Source: CAVXJN01 sp963773585 (GTDB taxonomy: Bacteria; Pseudomonadota; Gammaproteobacteria; JASBUN01). Taken from it: DNA of 64,000 nucleotides. Below are positions 1 to 8,748 of this stretch, piece after piece; position 1 is the stretch's first letter, and each line of letters starts with the position of its first letter. The notes under the pieces are model-generated. The model had not been told where the DNA came from and did not search any database. It was given only the letters and a program-made list of their open reading frames with translations. A program made the translations under genes and the position numbers. The stretch is from contig CAVZBR010000012.1 in assembly GCA_963773585.1 (NCBI GenBank), forward strand, positions 1-64,000, given 5' to 3'.

Positions 1-33
1 GTGCTGGCCGCCGAGGTGGTGTCCGAGTCATGA
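1..33 (+). CDS. C-terminal end of a response regulator (partial)
   Basis: The first ten codons read VLAAEVVSES and end at TGA 31-33. This resembles the end of an OmpR-family response regulator, whose winged helix usually closes with a Gly-Tyr-x-Leu strand. The stop overlaps the ATG at 30 of the following sensor kinase, the usual coupling of a two-component pair. Nearly the whole gene lies upstream of the window, so the family is inferred mainly from context. Confidence 0.5.
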   Translation: MLAAEVVSES

Positions 34-1425
34 GACGCCTCCTGCCCGCGACGCTCACCGGTCGCTTGATTCTCCACCCTGTTGGTCGGCTTGCTGGCGG
101 CACAGTTGCTCAGGTGCGGTAATCCTGTTGCGGGATCGTGCCAGCGCCCTGTACGAGGCCAGCGGCCTGTCCGCTTCGCAACGCATTGCCGGCACCGTGC
201 ACGCTTTGGATCGGCTCGATGCCGAGACGCGCAATGCCATCGTGCCGGCGCTCAACAGCGCGCAATTGCGTGTCTCGTTAGATCCGCGCCCGCTGGCGGC
301 GCAACCGCTGGACAACACCCATGCCGAACATCTGCGCGCGCTGTTGCAGCGACTGCTGGGTGATGAACGGCCGCTGCGGGTGCTGCTGTTGACGCCGGAA
401 CGCGCCGAGGAGCAAGACCATCGCTACGGCCCGCATGCGATGCATGCGCGCGGCTTCGGTCCCATGACGGCATTCTTTCCGCCCGCGGCGCGGGGTTTCG
501 GATACAAACCCAGTTGGCGGACGGCACGCCTATCGGCTTCGAATACGGCCTGGTCGGCGAACCCTTCGCTTGGCCGTGGCGGCTGCTGCTTACCTTGGCG
601 GTGTTGTTGCTGTCGGTCATTGCGCTGACCCTGCTCGCGGTGCGCTGGCTGACACGCCCGTTGGCGGTGCTCGCCACAGCCGCAGACGGATTGGGACAGG
701 ACATGCGCCGCCCGCCCCTGGTGGAGGAAGGGCCGACCGAGGTACGGCGCGCCGCCCGCGCCTTCAACCGAATGCAGGGGCGGCTCAACGCCTATATCAC
801 CGAACGCGAGCGCATGCTGGCAGCGGTCTCCCACGACTTGCGCACGCCCATCACCCGCCTGCGGCTGCGCGCCGAATTGATCGAAGACGCAGAACTGCGC
901 GCGAAAATCGACAAGGACCTGGCCGAGATGGAGACCATGACCGGGGCGGCGCTGGATTTTCTGCGCGGCGCGGCCGTCGACGAGCCGATGCAGCCGGTGG
1001 ATGTCTTGGCGTTGCTGGAGAGCATCCAGGCCGACATGGAGGAGGCGGGGCAGCGCGTGCACGTGCACGGGGAGCCCCGCGCGCCCTATCGGCCCGCCCG
1101 CTGGCGCTCAAGCGCCTGCTGACCAATCTCATCGACAATGCGGTGAAGTATGGCGCGGTCGCCGATATAAATGTAGAAGACACGGACGAAGCCCTGCGCA
1201 TCACGATTGCCGACGAAGGCCCGGCATCCGGCGGCGGAGCTCGAACAGGTGTTCGAACCGTTCCATCGGCTCGAGACTTCGCGCAGCCGCGTCACCGGCG
1301 GCGTGGGGCTCGGCCTGTCGGTGGCGCGCGACATCGCCCGCGCGCACGGCGGCGAGCTGGTATTGCGCAACCGCGCTGGCGGAGGATTGGAAGCGATCGT
1401 AACCTTGCCTCGCCGCGCAGGTTGA
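30..1425 (+). pseudogene. Sensor histidine kinase, interrupted by several frameshifts
   Basis: Pieces of one EnvZ/RstB-like sensor kinase are spread over three frames: a first membrane helix (about 65-135), a periplasmic part (about 130-500), a second helix and HAMP linker (about 560-800), the H-box AAVSHDLRTPITRLRLRAEL (about 820-880), the N-box LLTNLIDNAVKYG (about 1115-1155) and the G-box GVGLGLSVARDIARAHGGEL (about 1297-1360). At least five shifts are needed, near 75, 120, 500, 1085 and 1225. Adding one G and one C near 1222-1233 restores the family motif GPGIP. Every catalytic box is intact once the frames are joined, so this is probably a working kinase hit by sequencing errors; real decay cannot be excluded. 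It overlaps the regulator upstream. Confidence 0.75.
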
Positions 1426-1513
1426 TTTCCTGACACCGCGATCGATGCCGATCGGGTGGCGAACGCCTCGCAATACGAGGAATGTCAACAAGCACCATGA
1501 GGAGGTTGTTCCC

Positions 1514-2798
1514 ATGCAGCGTAAAGCATCCGTTTCGGCGCTCGCAGTCCTGCTCTACGGTTTCTCGGCCTTTGCGTCGGCGCAGACCGGTGACGGTCGC
1601 CCGCGGGCTCACGGCCAGCACGATGCAACGCCACCTGCGGCTCACGCCCATGGGGGGCACGGAGGGCATGGCGCGATCTTCCCGGGTTCCGAAGATTTCC
1701 CCACCATCGCCTACGATGAGAAACGAACGCCGCGTCCGGTCGAACGGGTGGCGCCGCCTGCGTTGCACGGCGACCCTGCCCAAGGCAAACAACTGGCCTA
1801 CGCCGTGGAAAAGGGGCGCTGTGTCGCCTGCCATGTCCTGGGGGCCGACGCCGAGCAGCCCGGCGGCGTAGGGCCCAACCTGAGCACCTATGGGAAAGCC
1901 GATCGCGGCGACCCATACACCTTCCAACAGATATGGGACGCACGCGCCCACAACCCTACCACCGTCATGCCGCCGTTCGGCACCAACGGCATGCTCACGC
2001 GCTCCGAGGTCATGCACCTCGTCGCCTACCTCAACACCCTTCGCCGGCATGTCGATCCCCCCGCCCGGCCCAAGCCGCTCGCCCGCAACTTCGATGTGGC
2101 GGGCGAAGACTTCACGCTCGCCGACATCTATATCGAACAGGGCGAGCGCCTGTTTCGAACGCCCGGTGACAATGGCAGCTCGTGTGCCAGCTGCCATGCC
2201 GGGAAAAATGCGCAGGCGCCCGACCTGAAGGGCGTGGCCGCGACCTATCCGAAGTACGATGCGGATCAGAAGCATATCATCGGCCTGGAGCAGCGCATCA
2301 ATCTCTGCCGTACGCGCCACCAGGCAAGCGCTCCCCTATCGACTCGGCAGCACTGCGTCCAACCGGCTCACCAGTTACCTGAAATATCTCAGCCGCGGCC
2401 TGCCGGTTAAGGTGGCCTCCGACGGCGCGGCGGCCGAGGCATTGGCGCGCGGCGAGGCATCGTTCTTCCGCAAAGCCGGCCGGCTCAATTTTTCCTGTGC
2501 CGACTGCCATACCGTCAGCGCGGGCAAATGGTTGCGCGGGCAACGGCTGGGCGCCATCGCGCCCGGCGGTGCATTCGCCGCCACGGCGGCGACCTGGCCC
2601 CGGCATTTCATCGCCGGCCACGACCTCGGCCTGATCAGCCTGCGCCAGCGCGCCCGGCACTGTCAGATCGTGACCCAGACGTACCCCTTGCCGCTGCATG
2701 CCCAGGAGTACACCGATCTGGAGCTGTACCTGACCAGCCTGGCGGACGGTGCGCCCATGCTAGCGCCGACCATGAGCCGACTGCACGGTCCGGAGTAA
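1514..2798 (+). CDS. SoxX-SoxA fusion c-type cytochrome, one frameshift
   Basis: This is a secreted triheme-type cytochrome c that would transfer thiosulfate electrons in the periplasm. ATG 1514 follows an AGGAGG site at 1500; a signal peptide covers residues 1-24, then a His/Gly-rich stretch. Residues about 88-177 match SoxX (C103-V-A-C106-H107, axial Met in TVMPPFG). The rest matches SoxA: C224-A-S-C227-H228, then FSCADCH, and the RARHC motif holding the expected cysteine heme ligand. The frame breaks in the CCCC run at 2333-2336; removing one C restores a SoxA-like A-P-Y motif. SoxX and SoxA are normally separate subunits. No soxYZ or soxB lies nearby, so the partner is unknown. Confidence 0.75.
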
Positions 2799-2838
2799 TA
2801 CCATCGACTGGCTGACAATCACCTTTTCCGTTTCCGGC

Positions 2839-3734
2839 GTGCAAACCACTCTGTGGCTGCCTCCGCTGGTGACATTCGGGATCAGCTTTTTCACCGCAAT
2901 GGTGGGCATCTCCGGCGCCTTCCTGTTGCTGCCATTTCAGATGAGCGCGCTGCACTACACCGCGCCCTCGGTCAGCGCCACCAACCTGGTGTACAACTTG
3001 GTCGCCATTCCCGGTGGCATCTATCGCTATTTGCGCGAAGGCCGCATGCTGTGGTCGCTGACCGTGATCATCGCGCTCGGGGCCCTGCCGGGCATCATCA
3101 TCGGCTACTTCGTGCGCGTCTATTACCTGCCGGACCCGGCGGCCTTCAAGCACTTTGTGGGCGTCGTGTTGCTGTATATCGCCTATCGGCTATTGGCCCC
3201 GTTCGTGCTCTCGACACGGGCCGGCAACAGTTTCGCCAACGCAAGCCCGAGGGCGCTATCGAACCCGAGCGCCCCGGCCGCAACGACGCGAACCGTGCGG
3301 ATCACCCTGGCGCGGGTGGTCTTTACGTATCAGGAGGAAAGCGGTTCCTTCAGCGTCCCCGCCGTGCTGCTGCTGGCCTTCGTGGTCGGGGTCATCGGCG
3401 GCATCTATGGCATTGGCGGCGGCTCGATCATCGCGCCGTTTTCATCACCTTTTTTGGCTTGCCGGTGTATACCGTCGCCGGCGCGGCACTGGCGGCAACG
3501 TTACTGACCTCGGTATTCGGTGTGCTGTTCTACATGCTGCTGCCCGCGCCGGCGGGAGTGCCAACCCATCCCGACTGGGCGCTGGGCCTGCTGTTCGGCT
3601 TGGGCGGCCTCGCGGGTATGTACCTGGGAGCGAGGGTGCAGAAGTATGTTCCTCAAGCTGCGCTCAAGCTGTTGCTGGGGGGGCTGATGCTGGCGCTTGC
3701 CGTGCGCTACATCGACGCGTTCGTTACCGCTTGA
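2839..3734 (+). CDS. TauE/SafE family membrane permease, one frameshift
   Basis: An eight-helix-type anion exporter of the TauE/SafE family, often tied to sulfite or organosulfonate export. The first half contains the family motif GISGAFLLLPF; the second half has VGVIGGIYGIGGGSIIAPF and ends in helices around 3540-3730. The frame breaks at the TTTT run 3439-3442; adding one T gives the continuous family motif IIAPFFITFFGLPVYTVAG. The start is uncertain: GTG 2839 has no clear ribosome site, but no ATG lies between the preceding stop and the first helix. It follows the SoxXA gene by about 40 bases, which fits export of sulfite formed by thiosulfate oxidation. It converges with and slightly overlaps the Crp/Fnr gene. 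Confidence 0.75.
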
Positions 3735-4341
3735 GCGCGATCCGCTGCGCCTCGATCACGATTGTGCCGCTATCCTGTAGCTGGCGCAGGGTTCGGTACA
3801 ACGCTTCGTGACTCAGCCCAAGCTCGGCGGCCCATGTCTTGCGCGACTGGCCCAGGGCCACCACGCCGTCGGTGCCTTCCGTTTCCAGGTAGTGCATGAT
3901 GCGTTCGCGGGCACTGTTGAGGCCGAGCCGTTCACTGCGGGCGCGCTGGCGGCGCACCTCGCCGGCCAGCAGTCGGATCCAAGCGCGGTTGAAGGCGGCA
4001 TCGGTTTCCAGTGCGGTCTGAAAAGCGGTGCGCGGGAAGGTCAGCAACCGGCCATCGCCGGCACCGACGATGTCGCAGTGATACACCGCTGCATCCAGAC
4101 TGGCCTCGGCAACAAAGCCGCCACGGGAACGCTGCAGAATCATCTCCGCACCCCGGACCGAGCGGCGCACCAGGTGAATCTCCCCTTCCAGTACGTACAA
4201 CATGCTCCTGGGCCGTTCTCCTTGGCGGAACAGCGCCTCCTCCTTGGCAAACGGTCGAAGCCGAGCGGCATCCCGCAGCCCGGCGGGAATGAACGCGAGC
4301 ATCGGCTGCAGCGCGATGAGGGTGTTCCAATCACTCGTCAT
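3724..4341 (-). CDS. Crp/Fnr family transcriptional regulator
   Basis: A 205-residue regulator with an N-terminal cyclic-nucleotide-binding-like barrel (LYVLEGEIHLVRRS region) and a C-terminal winged helix whose recognition helix includes LGLSHEALYRTLRQL. There is no N-terminal cysteine cluster, so it is not an oxygen-sensing FNR; a heme- or NO-sensing DNR-like or ligand-sensing type is possible. ATG 4341 is chosen because residues further upstream look non-coding and would run through the palindrome at 4374-4391. It is divergent from the cytochrome c' gene. The palindrome between them suggests autoregulation and control of the neighbour. Confidence 0.85.
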   Translation of the reverse strand: MTSDWNTLIALQPMLAFIPAGLRDAARLRPFAKEEALFRQGERPRSMLYVLEGEIHLVRRSVRGAEMILQRSRGGFVAEASLDAAVYHCDIVGAGDGRLLTFPRTAFQTALETDAAFNRAWIRLLAGEVRRQRARSERLGLNSARERIMHYLETEGTDGVVALGQSRKTWAAELGLSHEALYRTLRQLQDSGTIVIEAQRIALKR

Positions 4342-4373
4342 GTGCGGGTTCTGCAAGGGTTGCGGTGCCCGGT

Positions 4374-4391
4374 ATATGATTTGAATCATAT
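4374..4391. promoter_or_regulatory. Perfect 18-bp palindrome, FNR/DNR-like operator
   Basis: ATATGATTTGAATCATAT is a perfect 8+2+8 inverted repeat. It contains TGAT-N4-ATCA, the core of Crp/Fnr-superfamily sites (TTGAT-N4-ATCAA). It lies 33 bases before the Crp/Fnr gene start and 57 bases before the divergent cytochrome c' gene. Confidence 0.65.
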
Positions 4392-4447
4392 CCCACCGGA
4401 ACGGCGCAGCGTAGCATGAGCGCACCAGACAAAGCAGGAAGAACCAC

Positions 4448-4951
4448 ATGCGAAGAGCAGCGCTGTCAATCTTGTTGGCCGCGGGCGCGGCGGCCGCCGT
4501 GAACCTTGCAGCTTACGGCGAGCAGGAACACCGTCACGATCAGCACATGCACAACGCGGATCACGCAGCCGCGGCGATGGCGGACACGCGCACCCGGGTT
4601 CAATTTCCCGAAGCCCTGCGTGCCCACACCCTGGCCAACATGCGCGATCACCTGCAGAGCCTGCAGGAAATCCAGGCGGCGCTGGCCGACGGCGCCTTCG
4701 ACAAGGCCGGCGAGATCGCCGAGCAGCGTTTGGGCATGACCTCGCTCAAGCTGCACGGGGCCCACGAAGTGGCGCCATACATGCCCAAAGCGATGCAGGA
4801 AGCGGGCACGTCTATGCACCGCGCCGCCAGCCACTTCGCCGTGGTGGCCAAAGACGCCGCCGTCAGCGGTGACGTCAAACCGGCGCTGGCAGCACTCGCC
4901 GATGTGACGCAATCCTGCGTAGCGTGTCACGCCGGCTTCCGGTTGCAGTAA
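4448..4951 (+). CDS. Cytochrome c' family protein
   Basis: A 167-residue secreted monoheme cytochrome. A signal peptide covers about residues 1-24; a His-rich segment follows; a four-helix-bundle-like region leads to the C-terminal heme motif SCVACHAGFRLQ (CxxCH four to five residues before a basic residue), the arrangement of cytochromes c' and c556. These bind NO or transfer electrons in the periplasm. AGGAA at 4437 precedes ATG 4448. It is the first gene after the FNR-like palindrome, so NO or low-oxygen control is plausible but inferred. Confidence 0.8.
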   Translation: MRRAALSILLAAGAAAAVNLAAYGEQEHRHDQHMHNADHAAAAMADTRTRVQFPEALRAHTLANMRDHLQSLQEIQAALADGAFDKAGEIAEQRLGMTSLKLHGAHEVAPYMPKAMQEAGTSMHRAASHFAVVAKDAAVSGDVKPALAALADVTQSCVACHAGFRLQ

Positions 4952-5004
4952 TGTCCGGGCGTTTCGCCAGTTCCGCGCCGATCGATTTGCAGGAGACCTG
5001 CTCG

Positions 5005-5940
5005 ATGAGAACCATTGGCTTCTGGGCGAAGTGTGCGGCGCTCCTGCTGCTGGCGACAACCGGCTTGGCGGTCCACGCGGAACCAACGCTGCACCTGCAA
5101 AAGATCAATGATCACGTCTATGCCATCGTCGGTCCCTTCGGTAACCGCACGCCGGAGAACCTCGGCAACAACGCCACCTTCGGTTTGGTGATAACCGACG
5201 AAGGCGCCGTGCTGATCGACGCCGGCGGCACCTACGACGGTGCGGCCGCGATCCAGCAACTGATTGGCACCGTCACCGACAAGCCGGTCAGAATTGTAAT
5301 CAACACCGGCGGCCAGGATCACCGCTGGCTCGGCAACGGGTATTTCAAGGAGCACGGTGCGCGCATCATCGCCAGCCGGGCGGCCGTCGAGGACCAACGC
5401 GCGCGCGTCCAGGACCAGTTCTTCATGCTCGGCAACCTGGTAGGCGCACAGGCGGTGCGCCGCACCGAGCCCGTCTATGCCGACGAGCCGTTTGAAGATA
5501 CGAAGCGCTTTGCGCTGGGCGGGATCACCTTCGAGGTGCGCCGGGTCGGACCGGCCCATACGCCAGGAGACAGCATCGTCTGGCTGCCACAGGAACAGAT
5601 TGTCTTCGGCGGCGACATCGTATTCGTAGGGCGGCTGCTCGGAGTGATGGACCATTCCGACAGCCGTCATTGGGTTAGGGCGTTCGAGGCCATGGCCGCG
5701 TTGAACCCGGCGGTGGTGGTTCCCGGCCACGGCCCCGCCACCGACATGGCCCATGCGCGCAGGGACACCTATGACTACCTGGTCTTCCTGCGCAAGACCG
5801 TCGCCGCATTCATGGAGGCTGGCGGCGACATCACTCAGATCGGCACGTTGGATCAGTCCCGCTTTGCCTACCTCGCGGACTACGACGAGCTCAAAGGCCG
5901 CAACGCCCAGCAGGTGTTTCAGGCGATGGAATGGGAGTAA
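5005..5940 (+). CDS. Secreted metallo-beta-lactamase-fold protein (SoxH-like), degenerate metal motif
   Basis: A 311-residue protein with a signal peptide (1-25) and an MBL fold. ATG 5005 follows AGGAGA at 4991. The usual HxHxDH motif reads NTGGQDH (D105, H106), so both leading histidines are gone. The later metal residues look kept: GPAHTPGD, FGGD and PGHG. The site-2 ligands therefore persist while site 1 is disabled. Similar secreted MBL proteins occur in sox clusters (SoxH) and in quinoprotein systems; function is unproven. It follows the cytochrome c' gene by 53 bases and probably shares its transcript. Confidence 0.75.
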   Translation: MRTIGFWAKCAALLLLATTGLAVHAEPTLHLQKINDHVYAIVGPFGNRTPENLGNNATFGLVITDEGAVLIDAGGTYDGAAAIQQLIGTVTDKPVRIVINTGGQDHRWLGNGYFKEHGARIIASRAAVEDQRARVQDQFFMLGNLVGAQAVRRTEPVYADEPFEDTKRFALGGITFEVRRVGPAHTPGDSIVWLPQEQIVFGGDIVFVGRLLGVMDHSDSRHWVRAFEAMAALNPAVVVPGHGPATDMAHARRDTYDYLVFLRKTVAAFMEAGGDITQIGTLDQSRFAYLADYDELKGRNAQQVFQAMEWE

Positions 5941-6008
5941 GCAGGCCGGCAACATGCCCCACCTAAATCACCAATATTGACCGGCATCAACGTCAAGCGG
6001 AACCCGCC

Positions 6009-6761
6009 ATGCTACATAAGACGCCCATGGATACGCGACGGGCATCAGCGGACAACGAGCTGGAGGCACCAACGAGCTTGGTCGCCGCGAACGGGCTGGA
6101 AAAAATCTACCGTTCGGGCGATGTCGAAATCCCGGCGTTGCGAGGCGTGAGCTTCACCATCAAGCCCCGCGCGTTCGTCGCCTTTGTCGGGCCCTCCGGC
6201 AGCGGCAAAAGCACCCTGCTCAACATGCTCGGAGGACTGAACAAGCCGAGCGCGGGCACGCTGTCCATTCTCGGCACCGACATGACGAGCCTCGATCGCC
6301 GCGCTGCCGCCGCCTTTCGCGGCCAGCACATCGGGTTCATCTTCCAGGACTTCAACCTCATCCCGGTGCTCTCGGCTTACGAGAACATCGAATATCCATT
6401 GCTCATGGTGCAGGACTGGCCGGCGGACAAGCGCCGGGCGCGGGTCAATGAGCTGCTCGAGGCGGTGGGAATGGCGGACCAGGCACAAAAGCGCCCCGAC
6501 CAGCTTTCCGGCGGGCAGAAGCAGCGCGTAGCCGTGGCAAGGGCGCTCGCCACCCACGCCCAGCTGGTGCTGGCCGACGAACCCACCGCCAACCTGGATC
6601 ACGACACCGCCTATCGGGTGCTCGAGGTGATGAAAAAGATGCGGGACGAGTTCGGCACCTCGTTTATCTTTTCCACCCACGACCCCAAGATCATGGGTGA
6701 GGCCGAGGTGACCTTTGCTCTCGAGGACGGCCGGCTGGTGAACGGCGGAGGCGCGCCATGA
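6009..6761 (+). CDS. ABC transporter ATP-binding protein, LolD/MacB type
   Basis: A 250-residue ATPase with Walker A GPSGSGKST, Q-loop FIFQDFNL, signature LSGGQKQRVAVARAL, Walker B LVLADEPT and the H-loop histidine in FSTHDP. The short insert pattern and pairing with an FtsX-like permease place it in the LolCDE/MacB (type VII) group, which drives conformational change for periplasmic substrates rather than classical membrane import. Its stop overlaps the permease start. ATG 6009 or 6027 could be used; neither has a strong ribosome site. Confidence 0.85.
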   Translation: MLHKTPMDTRRASADNELEAPTSLVAANGLEKIYRSGDVEIPALRGVSFTIKPRAFVAFVGPSGSGKSTLLNMLGGLNKPSAGTLSILGTDMTSLDRRAAAAFRGQHIGFIFQDFNLIPVLSAYENIEYPLLMVQDWPADKRRARVNELLEAVGMADQAQKRPDQLSGGQKQRVAVARALATHAQLVLADEPTANLDHDTAYRVLEVMKKMRDEFGTSFIFSTHDPKIMGEAEVTFALEDGRLVNGGGAP

Positions 6762-8002
6762 TCAAGATCCTCAGACTCGCCGCCCGTAACCTGGCGCGCT
6801 ACTGGCGCCGCACGTTGCTGACCTCCGGGCTGATCATCCTGGGCATCGTCGCGGTGCTGCTGTTCGTGTCGGTATCCGGCTCGTTCAAGTCCATCATGAT
6901 CGGGCAGATCACCGATTCGATGATGGGGCACCTGCAAATCCACCGCAAAGGCTACGTCGCCTCCATCGACAACCTGCCGCTCAACCTGAACATGAAACCC
7001 AACGCGGTGAAAAAGGTCGATCAGGCGCTCGAGGCGATTCCCGAGGTTGAGGCCTGGTCGCCACGGCTCAAGTTCGGCGCCATGTTCAGCAACTTCACCG
7101 AGACCACCAGCATTCGCTTGAACGGCATCATCCCGGACCGCGAGGCGGCGGCCATGCCGGAACTGGCCGGGCGGCTGGTGAGCGGCAGCGTGGCGAAGGG
7201 CCTGGTGGAACCGGGCAAGCTGCTGATCCCGGAGCTGCTGGCCAAGGGAATGAAGGTGAAGCCCGGTGACACCGTCGTGCTGGTGGCCACCAACCTGGAC
7301 GGCTCGGTCAACGGCCAGACCTTCATCGTCCAGGGCGTGCTGGAAGCGGTGACCGGTCCAGGCGGGCGTGATGGCTACATGCATATGGACGATGCCCGCG
7401 CCCTGCTGCGCATGAGCGATCCGGAGGTCAACGAAATCGCCGTGCGTCTGAAGGATATCGGCACCGTTGGCCGTGTCGCCGATCGGTTGCGCACCGAACT
7501 GGCGGATGTGGTCAATCCGCAGGGGCAGCCGGTGCTGGACGTGCACACCTGGGATCAGCTCTCGCCGTTCGCCAACATCGCGCGCATGATCGACATGCTG
7601 GATTTGTTCATCCGCATCATGCTGGTCGGCATTGTGCTCATCGCCATCATGAACGTCATGATCATGGCGGTGTACGAGCGCATCCGCGAGATCGGTACCA
7701 TCGCCGCCATTGGCACGCCGCCGCGGCGTATCCTGGGACTGTTCGTCGCCGAAGGTCTGTTGCTCGGCCTGGTGGGCACCGTAATCGGTACCGTCCTGAG
7801 CCTGCTGGTGGTGTATGCACTGAACGTCTGGCCTGTGAGTCAGGACTTCGGCCGCCAGGTGATCGTACTGGCGCCCTCCCTCACCGCGGGCGAGGTGTTG
7901 TGGATCGGCGCCATCGTGATCCTGGTGGCGGTCATCGCGAGCCTGCAGCCGGCCTGGAAGGCGGCACGCATGGATCCCATCACGGCTCTGCGGCACGTAT
8001 GA
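6758..8002 (+). CDS. FtsX-like permease (LolC/E or MacB type)
   Basis: A 414-residue permease with the typical layout: one N-terminal helix (about residues 20-42), a large periplasmic domain (about 45-275), and three C-terminal helices including MIDMLDLFIRIMLVGIVLIA and the conserved YERIREIGTIAAIGTPP segment. Only one permease gene is present, so it would act as a homodimer. It overlaps the ATPase upstream by 4 bases and the LolA-like gene downstream, showing tight translational coupling. Confidence 0.85.
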   Translation: MIKILRLAARNLARYWRRTLLTSGLIILGIVAVLLFVSVSGSFKSIMIGQITDSMMGHLQIHRKGYVASIDNLPLNLNMKPNAVKKVDQALEAIPEVEAWSPRLKFGAMFSNFTETTSIRLNGIIPDREAAAMPELAGRLVSGSVAKGLVEPGKLLIPELLAKGMKVKPGDTVVLVATNLDGSVNGQTFIVQGVLEAVTGPGGRDGYMHMDDARALLRMSDPEVNEIAVRLKDIGTVGRVADRLRTELADVVNPQGQPVLDVHTWDQLSPFANIARMIDMLDLFIRIMLVGIVLIAIMNVMIMAVYERIREIGTIAAIGTPPRRILGLFVAEGLLLGLVGTVIGTVLSLLVVYALNVWPVSQDFGRQVIVLAPSLTAGEVLWIGAIVILVAVIASLQPAWKAARMDPITALRHV

Positions 8003-8748
8003 GGACAACAACGATGTTGCGTGCCGTCTTGCTTTACTTGCTTGCATTGGGCTTTGCCCAATCGTCACAAGCGTTCGACGCCACCGCGGTGCTCAAGGAA
8101 GTGGACACGCGCATGGCGCCGGAATCCTATGAGATGTATCGCAAGCTGATCAACATCGAACCGGACGGCAAGCGCAAGGAGTATGTGCTCTATACCGTCA
8201 AGAAAGGCAACGACAAGATGGTGGCGCTGTTTCTCGATCCACCCAGCGAAAAGGGTCGCGCCACGCTGCGCCTGGGCGATAACTTGTGGTTGTACATCCC
8301 CAATGTGGGGAAGCCGATCCGCATCACCAGCCTGCAGTCCGTAGTGGGTGGCGTGTTCAACAACTCCGACATCATGCAGCTGGAGTTCAGCGTTGAATAC
8401 ACGGCGAGCGCCGCGGGTGAAGAGCCGGACCAGTATGTGCTCGATCTCAAAGCACGCGGCCCGACCGTGGCCTACGATCGCCTGAAGATGTGGGTGGACA
8501 AGAAATCCCGTGTGCCGATCACGATAGAAGCCTACGCCGCCAGCGGTTTGCTGATCAAGACGCTGCACTACAGCAACATGAAGGACTTCGGCCACGACAT
8601 CGTGCGACCCGCGCAATTGCTCACCGACAGCCCACTGTACAAAGGGTACCAATCGGTGATGCTGTTCGATGGTATCCGTCCGCGGGAATTTCCCGATGAG
8701 GTGTTCACCCTTGATTATCTGCCGCGCGCGGGCGAGCTGCGGCAATGA
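7999..8748 (+). CDS. LolA-like periplasmic carrier (outer membrane lipoprotein-sorting family)
   Basis: A 249-residue secreted protein. A signal peptide ends about residue 24 (AQSSQA), followed by a fold typical of LolA-like proteins (PF17131 group): repeated beta segments such as MVALFLDPPSEKGRATLRLG and LWLYIPNVGKPIRIT. This family binds lipid or lipid anchors in a hydrophobic half-barrel. ATG 7999 overlaps the permease stop; ATG 8014 is an alternative. Sitting between an ABC permease and an outer-membrane barrel, it most likely ferries a hydrophobic cargo across the periplasm. The cargo is unknown. Confidence 0.75.
   Translation: MRTTTMLRAVLLYLLALGFAQSSQAFDATAVLKEVDTRMAPESYEMYRKLINIEPDGKRKEYVLYTVKKGNDKMVALFLDPPSEKGRATLRLGDNLWLYIPNVGKPIRITSLQSVVGGVFNNSDIMQLEFSVEYTASAAGEEPDQYVLDLKARGPTVAYDRLKMWVDKKSRVPITIEAYAASGLLIKTLHYSNMKDFGHDIVRPAQLLTDSPLYKGYQSVMLFDGIRPREFPDEVFTLDYLPRAGELRQ

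Noticed and set aside
6611..8068. 485-codon open frame on the minus strand
   Set aside because: Opposite the FtsX-like permease; His/Gln/Asp-rich low-complexity translation with no motif.
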